Counted from the stretch's first letter, positions 12,749 through 20,729 are shown. The stretch: DNA of 64,000 nucleotides from Pseudomonas ekonensis (GCF_019145435.1 NZ_JAHSTS010000003.1:558001-622000); one strand, 5' to 3'. Made by a program: numbers and translations. The notes: generated by a model not told the origin, from the letters alone.

Positions 12749-14006
12749 AATCAGACGGCTCGATGTCACGACTCCGCAAGGCTTTTCTGGCGAACTCTCC
12801 AAGGGTTCACAGTTTTCGTTTGCCTACGATTCTGCCGACGCTCCCCGAGAGGTTTCGCTGGTCATGCCTTATGACCCGACACCCTCAGTAAGCAATGTCC
12901 TGCACCCGATCTTTGACATGAACGTGCCGGAAGGCTTTCTGGCCGATCAGATCAAGCGGCGAATGGCCAAGCATATGCAAGTGGATGAGATGCGTTTGCT
13001 GTCGGTCATCGGCGGCAACCAGATCGGCCGCCTGACGTATCGGAACCCGCTGGAGGCTCATGTTTCTGTCCGGGCACAGGTCGGGTTGCGGGATATTCTG
13101 ACGGCGGATACGTCACAGGGCGTTTTTGAGTTTCTGGTCGACACCTACTTCGAATCGGGTATTTCGGGGGTGCAGCCCAAGGTACTGGTGCCGGACCTGG
13201 ACAAGCTCGCTGGCAACCGCAAAACCCTGCTCAGTTCCGATCTGATTGTGAAGTCGGGTGCCGATGAATACCCGCACTTGGCCCAAAACGAATTCCTGTG
13301 TCTGGAAGCTGCCCGTCTCGCCGGTCTGGAGACACCGCCGTTCTGGCTGTCTGAAAACGGCGAGTTGTTTGTCATGGAGCGCTTCGATCTGACGGAGTCC
13401 GGTCGGCTCGGCTTCGAAGATATGGCTGTGCTTCTGGGACTTAACAAGGATCTGCACGACAACTACAAGTATTCCCAGAGCTATGAAACCCTCGCCGCCG
13501 CGATTGGCCAGGTCTGCCGGCACGGTGATCCGTTACGTGAGCTGGAACGTTACTTCTCCTCGGTCTGCCTTTCGGTGATGGTGCGCAATGGGGATGCACA
13601 CCTGAAAAACTTCGGCGTGGTCTACACCCATCCCGGTGCGCCTGAAACAGTGCGCCTGGCGCCGGTCTTCGATGTGACCACCACTACGGTGTATGAAAAC
13701 TACAACCCGAAGTCCGGTCGCTCTCTGATTGACCGAACGCTGGCTATCAAGATGAACAAGAGCAAAACCTATCCGGATCGTCAGCAACTGATCGAGTTCG
13801 GTCGTAAGCATTGCGCAGTGGAGAAGCCAGCGCTGGTCATTGAGCGTATCGCGGAGGCAATGAGCGAGGCATTGGCGGCGAATCGGGAGCGAGTGGACAG
13901 AGAACTGTTTTCCGGGATGGAGCGTGAGTGGGAAGCGGGGCGGGTGGCCGCTTTGTATGACTCTGTGGTTTCTGGATTGAAGCGTAAGCCTTCAACCAAT
14001 AGGTGA
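12741..14006 (+). CDS. hipA: HipA-family toxin, serine/threonine kinase
   Basis: 421 residues, close to the E. coli HipA length. HipA kinases phosphorylate targets such as glutamyl-tRNA synthetase and induce growth arrest. Visible motifs are the glycine-rich [12 protein letters not shown] loop, the ATP-binding lysine strand (DLIVKSG), the catalytic NGDAHLKNF and the metal-binding DVTTTTVY. The N-subdomain-1 found as a separate protein in HipBST systems is present here. Start ATG 12741 overlaps the hipB stop by 8 bp, a typical translational coupling. All kinase motifs look intact, so the toxin is probably active. The frame is also open upstream through hipB, which is a shadow. Confidence 0.92.
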   Translation: MSKIRRLDVTTPQGFSGELSKGSQFSFAYDSADAPREVSLVMPYDPTPSVSNVLHPIFDMNVPEGFLADQIKRRMAKHMQVDEMRLLSVIGGNQIGRLTYRNPLEAHVSVRAQVGLRDILTADTSQGVFEFLVDTYFESGISGVQPKVLVPDLDKLAGNRKTLLSSDLIVKSGADEYPHLAQNEFLCLEAARLAGLETPPFWLSENGELFVMERFDLTESGRLGFEDMAVLLGLNKDLHDNYKYSQSYETLAAAIGQVCRHGDPLRELERYFSSVCLSVMVRNGDAHLKNFGVVYTHPGAPETVRLAPVFDVTTTTVYENYNPKSGRSLIDRTLAIKMNKSKTYPDRQQLIEFGRKHCAVEKPALVIERIAEAMSEALAANRERVDRELFSGMEREWEAGRVAALYDSVVSGLKRKPSTNR

Positions 14007-14040
14007 CGGCGGTCTACAGAGAGGAGCCTTACCCTTATTG

Positions 14041-14350
14041 GTACGGCGGCGACATCAAAGAATCCTGGGGTGTACCGGTCGAAGAAATCGTCGAAGGCAT
14101 CAAGCACGGCGTGCGCAAGGTCAACATCGACACCGACCTGCGCCTGGCGTCCACCGGTGCGATGCGCCGCCTGATGGCCACCAACCCGCGCAAGTTCTTC
14201 GGCGAAACCGTGAAGGCCATGCGTGATGTGTGCATCGCCCGCTACGAAGCGTTCGGCACCGCCGGTAATGCTTCGAAGATCAAGCCGGTTTCGCTGGAAG
14301 GGATGTATCAGCGTTATCTGAAGGGTGAGTTGAACGCGAAGGTGAACTGA
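14041..14350 (+). pseudogene. fba': Partial second copy of the fba 3' end
   Basis: This segment corresponds to 12012-12336 of the intact fba, including the stop codon. It lacks the first ~250 codons and starts inside the gene with no plausible start or ribosome site. It differs from the intact copy by scattered synonymous changes, by ETYG to ESWG and KPIS to KPVS, and by a 15-bp in-frame deletion (loss of SEFDP) between two ACCCG repeats. It is followed by a terminator nearly identical to that of fba. The divergence suggests that it came from another strain with the hipBA cassette, or is the displaced original tail. Confidence 0.92.
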
Positions 14351-14376
14351 GTCTGGCGTTGAGGTGTTTTCGTGAA

Positions 14377-14402
14377 AACCCGCCGTGAGGCGGGTTTTTT
14401 TG
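14377..14402 (+). terminator. Terminator after the partial fba copy
   Basis: Stem AACCCGCC / GGCGGGTT, loop GTGA, then a T-run. Same stem as the fba terminator at 12364 but with different flanks. It probably ends the hipBA message. Confidence 0.88.
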
Positions 14403-14416
14403 CCTGTAGATTGGGC

Positions 14417-14710
14417 CTACATGAGTTCCAGTTTCAGATCCGGGCTCCAGGCGGACTCTTCTCCGGCGAGAACACATCGTGCAGTTATGGAAAGAGGGCC
14501 GTTAGGGATGTTGTCGAGTTTGAGCTTTGCGGAAAAGTGCCCATATTGATCACAGAAAACTTCAGCCAAACTGGTACCGCTGTTCGAAACAAAAATGTTG
14601 ACGTGGGTTCTGGGTTCGCCTCGACCGACGACATCGCTTACGTCATTGTTGTTTCTGCGAATTATGCTGCCGTAGGTTGGGGTTTGAAATGAAGGGGTCA
14701 TGAGGGCCAT
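14417..14710 (-). CDS. Small Ig-like domain protein of unknown function
   Basis: A 97-residue protein without signal peptide. The body (THVNIFVSNSGTSLAEVFCD, then QYGHFSAKLKLDNIPNGPLS) has the alternating-strand pattern of a bacterial Ig-like repeat as found in large adhesins, but only one repeat is present. A/T content is higher than in the core genes nearby. It starts with ATG at 14710 preceded by AAGGAGAG. It lies convergent to the hipBA-fba' transcript, ending 15 bp from that terminator. The family resemblance is weak and the role unknown. Confidence 0.7.
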   Translation of the reverse strand: MALMTPSFQTPTYGSIIRRNNNDVSDVVGRGEPRTHVNIFVSNSGTSLAEVFCDQYGHFSAKLKLDNIPNGPLSITARCVLAGEESAWSPDLKLELM

Positions 14711-15051
14711 TTTTACTCTCCTTGAGTGAAGATGAGTGGCGACCTATGCAACCACTCGGTTTTGGATTGATCGCGGATAGTGCATTTTTTCTACTGCCAT
14801 ACTTTGCCGGCGCTTTCGATTTGAATGACGATAATTAACTCGTAGTTTGTTTGGGTGTGTTTTTGTGCATGATGTTGGCCACTTTTATTCCTCGTGTTAC
14901 GGTTTCCTAATCAATAGGATGGTGAAATACAGATGCAGCGGCCACTGTCAGGTCTGACAGTTTTTTAGATGCATTGGAAATTTACAGGCATGGAAATATC
15001 GCCAAACGGCCGACAGGCTTCCGTTCACTCTTCCATTGGTGCGTCTATACA
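14711..15051. other. AT-rich non-coding gap
   Basis: About 340 bp noticeably richer in A/T than the rest of the window. It must hold the promoter of the Ig-like gene on the minus strand. Apart from the hairpin plus T-run at 14944-14966 I see no ORF with a credible start or any repeat. Confidence 0.5.
14944..14966 (+). terminator. Orphan terminator-like hairpin
   Basis: ACTGTCAG and CTGACAGT form a 7-8 bp stem with a tight loop, followed directly by six T. No plus-strand gene precedes it within this gap, so it may close a short non-coding transcript starting between 14711 and 14940, or be a relic. Confidence 0.5.
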
Positions 15052-15077
15052 GAAAACCCGCCGGTTGGCGGGTTTTC
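15052..15077 (-). terminator. Terminator of the DUF6124 gene
   Basis: A perfect 11-bp inverted repeat GAAAACCCGCC / GGCGGGTTTTC with loop GGTT, 44 bp beyond the DUF6124 stop. It can act in both directions. Confidence 0.85.
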
Positions 15078-15120
15078 TTTTTGATGGTTCAGGTCGGATG
15101 CGTGTCATCCGATTCGGGCG

Positions 15121-15474
15121 CTACAGCTTCGGCTCAACGTTATCCAACGCCTGATTCACCGCCAGTTCTCCCAACATGACCAGTTGCGCAATGCCCTGCG
15201 CCAGTTTGCGGTGCGGGGTGTCGAGCAGGGCGGCGAAGTGGTCGAGCATGGCGCTGGCCGAACCGAGGTTTTCGCTGGCGTCGGCCAGCAAGGATTCGGT
15301 GGTGTAGGCCGGGTTGGCGAAGTACATGGGGTCGTGGGCGGGGTAGTGGGGTGTGGCGGGGTTGAGGTAGTGGTCGAGGGCGCGTTCGGCGGCTTCGTGG
15401 AGTTTGCGCGAATCGATGGATTCGTAAGGGGAGGCCGGATCGGTTTCCGGAGGGTTCGGGGTAACTTTGAACAT
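15121..15474 (-). CDS. DUF6124 (formerly DUF3077-like) family protein
   Basis: A 117-residue acidic, helical protein without signal or membrane segment. It matches the small Pseudomonas family starting MFKVTPNPP.. and continuing with a long amphipathic region (ESLLADASENLGSASAMLDH). Function is unknown. The ATG at 15474 follows AGGAG. It is preceded by a roughly 220-nt structured leader with complementary segments, one of which covers the ribosome-binding site (see 15476-15700), so expression is probably controlled by RNA. Confidence 0.8.
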   Translation of the reverse strand: MFKVTPNPPETDPASPYESIDSRKLHEAAERALDHYLNPATPHYPAHDPMYFANPAYTTESLLADASENLGSASAMLDHFAALLDTPHRKLAQGIAQLVMLGELAVNQALDNVEPKL

Positions 15475-15475
15475 G

Positions 15476-15700
15476 TGCTGAATACTCCTGAATGGAGCTG
15501 CTTCGCCTTCTCTACTAAAAGAAGGGTGGCAGCTGTGCGCAGGTTAGTAGACCGGGAAGTATTCAGCATAAACCGGCGCGCCGAAGCGCCCTGCACACAG
15601 CCGCCATCAAGATCAGACAGGGATGTCTGACTGGCGGTGCTTTGCACCTTGCTGAAGAAACTCCGCGGGCTACTAAACCCGATCACTGGAAATCAGTGAC
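15476..15700 (-). ncRNA. Candidate C4/P4-CI-like antisense RNA within a structured leader
   Basis: Read as minus-strand RNA 5' to 3'. First a hairpin TCACTG/CAGTGA. Then hairpin CGGG-TTTAGTAG-CCCG (15666-15681). Then a nested hairpin (CCGCCA/TGGCGG enclosing TCAGACA/TGTCTGA, 15601-15637). Then a UUCG-capped GCGC hairpin (15578-15589). Next come b' TGCTGAATACT (15568-15558) and a' TCTACTAA (15551-15544). Downstream are a TTAGTAGA (15518-15511), sitting in the loop of CCTTCT-TTTAGTAG-AGAAGG, and b AGTATTCAGCA (15486-15476), which touches AGGAG and the ATG at 15474. a' and b' are fully complementary to a and b in collinear order. This matches the plan of phage P1 C4 RNA and P4 seqA/seqB/seqC. 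RNA existence is inferred. Confidence 0.6.
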
Positions 15701-15853
15701 CCGAATCAAGTTACCGAGGGGCCTCCAAGCGCACAAGCCGGCGGATTCTGGCGTACCGGTAGGCAGCGGCGCAAGCCGTTGTAGGCCTGGGGAAGTAACG
15801 CCGGGTGTCCGTAAACAGGCGCGTTTAAGCGCGCTGCCCAAGGCCGGAAACCC

Positions 15854-15953
15854 CTGTGGTGAGGGAGCTTGCTCCCGTTGGCCTGTGCAGCAGGCCTATC
15901 TTTTCATCGGGGCCGCTGCGCGCCCCAGCGGGAGCATGCTCCCTCGCCACAGG
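15854..15953. repeat. REP-like inverted pair (GAGGGAGC family)
   Basis: CTGTGGTGAGGGAGCTTGCTCCC and GGGAGCATGCTCCCTCGCCACAG flank a ~50-bp spacer that itself contains an imperfect GGGCCGC...GCGCGCC pairing. It abuts the stop codon of the alginate lyase gene (15955). The upstream stretch 15701-15853 shows no ORF or clear structure. Confidence 0.85.
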
Positions 15954-15954
15954 A

Positions 15955-16623
15955 TCACTTGTTGTGGTCGATGTCGAGTTTGGAAAACGTCACCTGCCCG
16001 CCCTCGCTGGTGTAGCCGGTGTTGTCCTGCACATACACCCCGGCCTTGAAGTACAGCGGCTTGTTGCGCCAGGTCGCGCTGATCTGTGAATCCCACTGAT
16101 AGCCCGCCGCACTCACGCCGAGGGCGCCGCCGGGGCTGAGGTGGATGAGGTAGTTGAACTCGCGATCCAGTTTGATCCCGGTGGCGAGGGTGATGACGCG
16201 GCTTTCGTCCTGGTCCGGGTGGGTGCGCAGTTTGATCACCAGGTTGCCGGTCTCGGTTTTGCTTTTGTACTGGTATTCGAGCTTGAGCATCGGCTTCTGG
16301 CTTTCGTAGGCGTGGATCTGGCCGATGACGATCTTGCCGGAACTGGGCACCTTGTTCACCGCCAGGGTCGCGCGCAGCAGGTTGTCGGCGTCGGGGTAGT
16401 ACCAGTTGCGCAGGGTGCCGTTGCTGTAGGTTTCGCGCAGTTCGGTGCGCGGGTAGATGGCGTTCTCGGTCTTGGAGCCGGTGACCGGCGACCAGAAGAA
16501 CAGCGTGCCGGTGTCGGAGTGGAAGTATTGGTCCTTGAAGCCGTTCACCAGTTTGGCGGTGTCGACGGTGTACGGCGGGTTGCCGACGGGAACGCTGAGG
16601 TTCCAGGTTGCGAGGTCGATCAT
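15955..16623 (-). CDS. Polysaccharide lyase family 7 protein (alginate lyase)
   Basis: 222 residues, a single PL7 jelly-roll domain. All three family motifs are seen: YPRTELRE (RTELRE), IGQIH (QIH) and LYFKAGVYVQ (YFKAGxYxQ). Together these hold the catalytic Arg, Gln, His and Tyr. The enzyme should cleave alginate by beta-elimination. No signal peptide is evident after MIDLATWNLSVPVG, so it may be intracellular, or exported without a Sec signal as suggested for similar Pseudomonas proteins. It is divergent from the GGDEF-EAL gene. Confidence 0.9.
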   Translation of the reverse strand: MIDLATWNLSVPVGNPPYTVDTAKLVNGFKDQYFHSDTGTLFFWSPVTGSKTENAIYPRTELRETYSNGTLRNWYYPDADNLLRATLAVNKVPSSGKIVIGQIHAYESQKPMLKLEYQYKSKTETGNLVIKLRTHPDQDESRVITLATGIKLDREFNYLIHLSPGGALGVSAAGYQWDSQISATWRNKPLYFKAGVYVQDNTGYTSEGGQVTFSKLDIDHNK

Positions 16624-16945
16624 GTCGGTGCTTCCGCTGATTTTCGCTGCACGCGCGTGCCAGAAGCTCTAGCCCGCGCCTTTCGGGGGCGGCCTTTATA
16701 AGCGTGGGGGCGGTTTTTGTTAACGCCCGCTCGGCGGATGATTGGCGCCAACATCCTGTCGAAGTGCCATCCTTCCCGGTTTCCGGGGGCTTCAGCGATG
16801 ACCGTTAGTCGGCTACTCAAGCGTTTGCTCGGGTGATGGCCCTGTGATAGCTACTGCTTTTGCGGATCCCGGACTAGAGTGATGGCTCAGTAGGTGTACG
16901 GTTTTTCACCGGAATCCCGTCTGACGTCCCGACAAGAGAAGCAGC
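16624..16945. other. Divergent intergenic region between the PL7 lyase and the c-di-GMP gene
   Basis: 322 bp that must hold both promoters. I see no REP, terminator or convincing sigma-70 hexamer pair, and no small ORF with a ribosome site. AGAGAAGCAGC lies just upstream of the ATG at 16946. Confidence 0.4.
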
Positions 16946-19069
16946 ATGGAATGCGCGCAACCACAGCCAGGTGAAGGCAGCTCAGTCCTTTTGATCGTTG
17001 ATGATTACCCTGAAAACCTGATCAGCATGCGGGCGTTGCTGCAACGCCAGGACTGGCAGGTGATGACGGCCGCCTCAGGCTTCGAGGCGCTGAACCTGTT
17101 GCTTGAGCACGACATCGACCTGGTGCTGCTGGATGTGCAGATGCCGGGCATGGACGGTTTCGAGGTCGCCCGGCTGATGCGCGGCAGCCAGCGCACGCGC
17201 CTGACGCCGATCATTTTCCTGACCGCCAACGAGCAGTCCCAGGATGCGGTGATCAAGGGCTACGCCAGCGGCGCGGTGGATTACCTGTTCAAGCCCTTCG
17301 ACCCGCAGATCCTCAAGCCCAAGGTGCAGGCGTTGCTGGAGCACCAGCGCAACCGCCGGGCCCTGCAGCGCCTGAGTCAGGACCTGGAGATCGCCCGGGC
17401 GTTCAACGCTTCGGTGCTGGACAACGCGGCGGAGGGAATCCTGGTGCTGGCCGAGGACGGCTTGATCCGCTTCGCCAATCCGGCGATCTCCCGGCTGCTC
17501 AACGCACCCGTGCAGGAACTGCAAGGTCAGGAGTTTCTCGACTTCCTGCAAAAGCCTCACATTCCCTTGTGGGCCGATTCCGATTTCTACGTGAGCTACA
17601 AACGCGGCGAAACCCTGCGCCTGCACGACGCCCTGCTGCGCACCGCGCCGGGCCAGCAGGTGCCGGTGGCGCTGTCCTGCGCGCCGCTGCCCACCGAACA
17701 GCATGCGATGGTGGTGACGGTGCTGGACATGTCGGTGGTGCGCCACCTGCATCAGCAGCTGGAGTTCCAGGCCGTCACCGACCCGTTGACCGGGCTGCTC
17801 AACCGGCGCGGCTTCTACCAGACCGTGGAGAACCTGCTGCTGCGCGGCGAGCGCAGCGACAGCGCCTGGGTGCTGATGTACCTGGACCTCGACGGCTTCA
17901 AGCGGGTCAACGATTCCCTCGGTCATGATGCCGGCGACCGGGTGCTGCGCTGGGTGTCCGAGCAGTTGAAGGCGTGCCTGCGGCCGTTCGATATCCTGGC
18001 GCGGATGGGCGGGGACGAATTCACGGCGCTGCTGGATCTGGAGTTTCCCGAGCAGGCAGCGAAGATTGCGGAAAAACTCATCGAACGGGTGTCGATCTGT
18101 CAGCAGATCGAGGGCATGGACGTCACGTTGGGCGCCAGCATCGGCATCGCCACGTACCCGGATTGCGGCAACAGCGTCGACGGGTTGCTGCGCGCCTCGG
18201 ACATCGCCATGTACGAGGCCAAGCGCGCCGGGCGTCAGCAGTACCGGTTCTACGACCCGGAGATGAACGGCCGGGCGCGCTCGCGGCTGATGCTGGAAGA
18301 GAGCGTGCGCACCGCCATCGAGAACCTCGATTTCAATCTGGTCTACCAGCCGCAAGTGGCGATCGCCGACGGGCGGATCCGCGGCTTCGAGGCGTTGCTG
18401 CGCTGGCACCACCCGAGCGCCGGCGACGTGCCGCCGGGGCTGTTCCTGCCGTTGCTGGAGGAAGCGCAACTGATCAGCCGCCTCGGCAGCTGGATCTACC
18501 ACCACAGCGCCGGGCAGCGGAAGGCCTGGCAGGCGCAGTTCGATGAGGATCTGGTGCTGGGCGTGAGCCTGAGCAACACCCAGTTCGGCCTGCCGAACCT
18601 GGTCACCGAGTTGCGGCAGGTGCTGGAGCGTCATGGGCTGAAGCCTCGGCAGCTGGAGGTGGAAGTCACCGAAGAGGCGCTGACGGTCAATCCGGACGAC
18701 ACGCGCAAGCAACTGCGGCTGCTGCGTAATTTGGGGGTGCGGGTGGCGCTGGACGATTTCGGCTCCGGGGCGTGCTCCCTGGCGCACCTGCGCGACCTGG
18801 AGCTGGACACGCTCAAGCTGGATCGGCACCTGATCGCCCGATTGCCGGACTCGGCGCGGGACGCCTCGCTGGTGCGCAGCGTGCTCGAACTGTGCAGGGA
18901 GTACGGCCTGCTGGTGATCGCCGAGGGCGTCGAGACCCTGGCGCAGTACCGATGGCTGCAGGCCCATGGCTGCGAATACGTGCAAGGCTTCCTGGTGGCG
19001 CGGCCGATGGTCGCCGACGAGACCGTGCGCTTTGCCCAGCCGTTCGACTGGGGCGCGTTGGCCGGTTGA
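16946..19069 (+). CDS. Response regulator with PAS, GGDEF and EAL domains (c-di-GMP turnover)
   Basis: 707 residues. REC domain ~14-130 with DD acidic pocket, phospho-acceptor Asp63 (LVLLDVQMPG) and Lys in LFKPFD. A PAS-like sensor follows at ~150-270. The GGDEF domain (~275-435) has an intact RMGGDEF and an upstream RPFD that fits the inhibitory RxxD site. The EAL domain (~450-700) has EALLRW, EVTEEAL, LDDFGSG, LKLD and IAEGVET, but the usual metal-binding Asn in the (V)NxS strand is Ser (GVSLSNTQF). It is therefore likely a diguanylate cyclase with weakened or lost phosphodiesterase activity. No histidine kinase is adjacent. Confidence 0.93.
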   Translation: MECAQPQPGEGSSVLLIVDDYPENLISMRALLQRQDWQVMTAASGFEALNLLLEHDIDLVLLDVQMPGMDGFEVARLMRGSQRTRLTPIIFLTANEQSQDAVIKGYASGAVDYLFKPFDPQILKPKVQALLEHQRNRRALQRLSQDLEIARAFNASVLDNAAEGILVLAEDGLIRFANPAISRLLNAPVQELQGQEFLDFLQKPHIPLWADSDFYVSYKRGETLRLHDALLRTAPGQQVPVALSCAPLPTEQHAMVVTVLDMSVVRHLHQQLEFQAVTDPLTGLLNRRGFYQTVENLLLRGERSDSAWVLMYLDLDGFKRVNDSLGHDAGDRVLRWVSEQLKACLRPFDILARMGGDEFTALLDLEFPEQAAKIAEKLIERVSICQQIEGMDVTLGASIGIATYPDCGNSVDGLLRASDIAMYEAKRAGRQQYRFYDPEMNGRARSRLMLEESVRTAIENLDFNLVYQPQVAIADGRIRGFEALLRWHHPSAGDVPPGLFLPLLEEAQLISRLGSWIYHHSAGQRKAWQAQFDEDLVLGVSLSNTQFGLPNLVTELRQVLERHGLKPRQLEVEVTEEALTVNPDDTRKQLRLLRNLGVRVALDDFGSGACSLAHLRDLELDTLKLDRHLIARLPDSARDASLVRSVLELCREYGLLVIAEGVETLAQYRWLQAHGCEYVQGFLVARPMVADETVRFAQPFDWGALAG

Positions 19070-19115
19070 ATTCGCTACACTGGCGGCCTTTCCATGAGCC
19101 CGTGCCGCCTGCCCC

Positions 19116-19607
19116 ATGACTGCGTTGAAATACCTCCAGGCCTATCCCGTGCAACTGCAGGATCAGGTGCGCCAACTGATCGCCGACGGTCGCCTCGGCG
19201 ACTACCTCGACCAACGCTACCCCGGCCGTCACGACGTGCAGAGCGACAAGGCCCTGTACGGCTACGCGCTGGAGCTGAAGCAGGAATACCTGCGCAATGC
19301 CCCGGCCATCGACAAGGTGCTGTTCGACAACCGCCTCGACCTGACCCACCGCGCCCTCGGCCTGCACACCACGGTGTCGCGGGTGCAGGGCGGCAAGCTC
19401 AAGGCCAAGAAGGAAATCCGCATCGCCTCGCTGTTCAAGGAGGCCGCGCCGCAGTTCCTGAAGATGATCGTGGTGCACGAACTGGCGCATTTCAAAGAGT
19501 CGGATCACAACAAGGCCTTCTACAAGCTGTGCGAGCACATGCTGCCGGGCTATCACCAGATCGAGTTCGACCTGCGGGTGTATCTCACTTGGCGGGACCT
19601 GCAGTAG
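19116..19607 (+). CDS. YgjP-family (M48-like) putative zinc metallopeptidase
   Basis: 163 residues with the gluzincin motif HELAHFKE and a downstream HNKAFYKLCEHMLPGY, which supplies the third ligand region, as in YgjP/DUF45 proteins. No signal peptide or membrane helix; a cytoplasmic metal-dependent hydrolase is expected. The substrate is unknown. It starts 46 bp after the GGDEF-EAL gene and is followed after 30 bp by a small winged-helix gene. Confidence 0.85.
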   Translation: MTALKYLQAYPVQLQDQVRQLIADGRLGDYLDQRYPGRHDVQSDKALYGYALELKQEYLRNAPAIDKVLFDNRLDLTHRALGLHTTVSRVQGGKLKAKKEIRIASLFKEAAPQFLKMIVVHELAHFKESDHNKAFYKLCEHMLPGYHQIEFDLRVYLTWRDLQ

Positions 19608-19637
19608 CGATCAACTGACGCGACAAGGAGTGTGTGG

Positions 19638-19934
19638 ATGGACGTGAGCAAGACCAAGAGCAGTTTCTACCGCCGTCTGTACGTGGCGTACCTGATCGAC
19701 AGCGGCCTGGCCAGCAGCGTGCCGGCGCTGACCGACGCCACCGGCATGCCCCGGCGCACGGCCCAGGACACCATCGCGGCGCTGGCGGACCTGGACATCG
19801 TCTGTGAGTTCGAGCAGGAAGAGGGGGCGCGCAACCATGCCGGGCGCTACCGGATCCGCGAGTGGGGGGCGATCGACCGGGGGTGGATCGAGCGCAACCT
19901 GCGGCAGATCAAAGCGGTGCTGGAGTATCCCTGA
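19638..19934 (+). CDS. Small winged helix-turn-helix protein
   Basis: 98 residues with a wHTH pattern (SVPALTDATGMPRRTAQDTIAALADL as helix-turn-helix, cut here from a longer run) and an acidic wing. It resembles YfeC-like DNA-binding proteins. The ATG at 19638 is 7 nt from AAGGAG; an in-frame GTG at 19632 is too close to it. Probably co-transcribed with the YgjP-like gene. Target unknown. Confidence 0.78.
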   Translation: MDVSKTKSSFYRRLYVAYLIDSGLASSVPALTDATGMPRRTAQDTIAALADLDIVCEFEQEEGARNHAGRYRIREWGAIDRGWIERNLRQIKAVLEYP

Positions 19935-20021
19935 AAGTTGCGGCGGGTGGGCTGAAGCCATCGTCAGCAGGCTGGCTTCCACGCGGGACCTGCAGGAGCC
20001 AGCCTGCTGGCGATGAAGCCC

Positions 20022-20474
20022 TCAAGCCCGGCGCATGCCGATGTGCGGAATGTCGTCTTCGAGGTATTCCTCGCCCGCCACGATGAACCCGTAACGCCCG
20101 TAATACCCTTGCAGGTGCGCCTGGGCCGACAGGTAGACCGGCACCTGCGGCCAATGCTTTTCGGCCTGCTTCAGCGCCTGTTCCATCATTTCGTGGCCCA
20201 GCCCCTTGCCGCGCCCTGACGGCGCGGTGAGCACCCGGCCGATCACCACGTCGCCCCCCTGGGACTGCGGGTCCAGCAGGCGCAGGTAGGCCACCAGTTC
20301 GTCGCCTTGCCAGCCCATCAGGTGGCAGGTGTCGCCTTCCAGGTCCTGGCCGTCGGGATCCAGGTAGGCGCAGCGCTGTTCGACCACGAACACTTCCGAG
20401 CGCAGCTTCAGGATGGCGTACAGCTGCTCTTTGCCCAGATCGCTGTGATGTTTGCAGACCCACTCGATTGTCAT
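20022..20474 (-). CDS. elaA: ElaA-family GNAT N-acetyltransferase
   Basis: A 150-residue acetyl-CoA-dependent transferase. The ElaA signature LRSEVFVVEQRCAYLDPDG and the acetyl-CoA-binding RVLTAPSGRGKGLG are both present. The frame is open further upstream, but the ATG at 20474 follows AAGGA and begins the conserved MTIEWVCKHH. The substrate is not known for this family. Confidence 0.9.
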   Translation of the reverse strand: MTIEWVCKHHSDLGKEQLYAILKLRSEVFVVEQRCAYLDPDGQDLEGDTCHLMGWQGDELVAYLRLLDPQSQGGDVVIGRVLTAPSGRGKGLGHEMMEQALKQAEKHWPQVPVYLSAQAHLQGYYGRYGFIVAGEEYLEDDIPHIGMRRA

Positions 20475-20729
20475 TGTCCGATTCCTTGATTGGCGTCGCC
20501 CGATACTAAGCGCCGGGCCGGAATCTGTCTGCATGGCGCATAAATCTGTGACAAAGACCAAAATGCCATCATTCCGTTCTCGCGGTTCCGGGTTCTTTGT
20601 GTAATCTGCTGGTAAGCGCTGTGCACTGGCTGCAATGAGCTAATGTTAGGGCCTGGGATGCGCGTCCACAGGCCTTGGGGTTTTGACTGAAAACACGTCG
20701 GGCAGCCCGCCCGCTAAGGATTTTCAAGC

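Noticed and set aside
14003..14350. Possible short protein starting GTG before the fba tail copy
   Set aside because: No ribosome-binding site, the first codons are hipA-side junction sequence, and the product would be a fragment of a barrel without active site.
12337..14416. An integrative element or prophage remnant around hipBA
   Set aside because: No integrase, transposase, phage gene or perfect att repeat was seen; only the fba tail duplication supports insertion, so I do not call a mobile element.
15156..15686. A 176-codon minus-strand frame covering the DUF6124 leader and gene
   Set aside because: It overlaps the DUF6124 gene in another frame and its translation is Thr/Pro/Ser-rich shadow; the leader shows RNA pairing, not coding.
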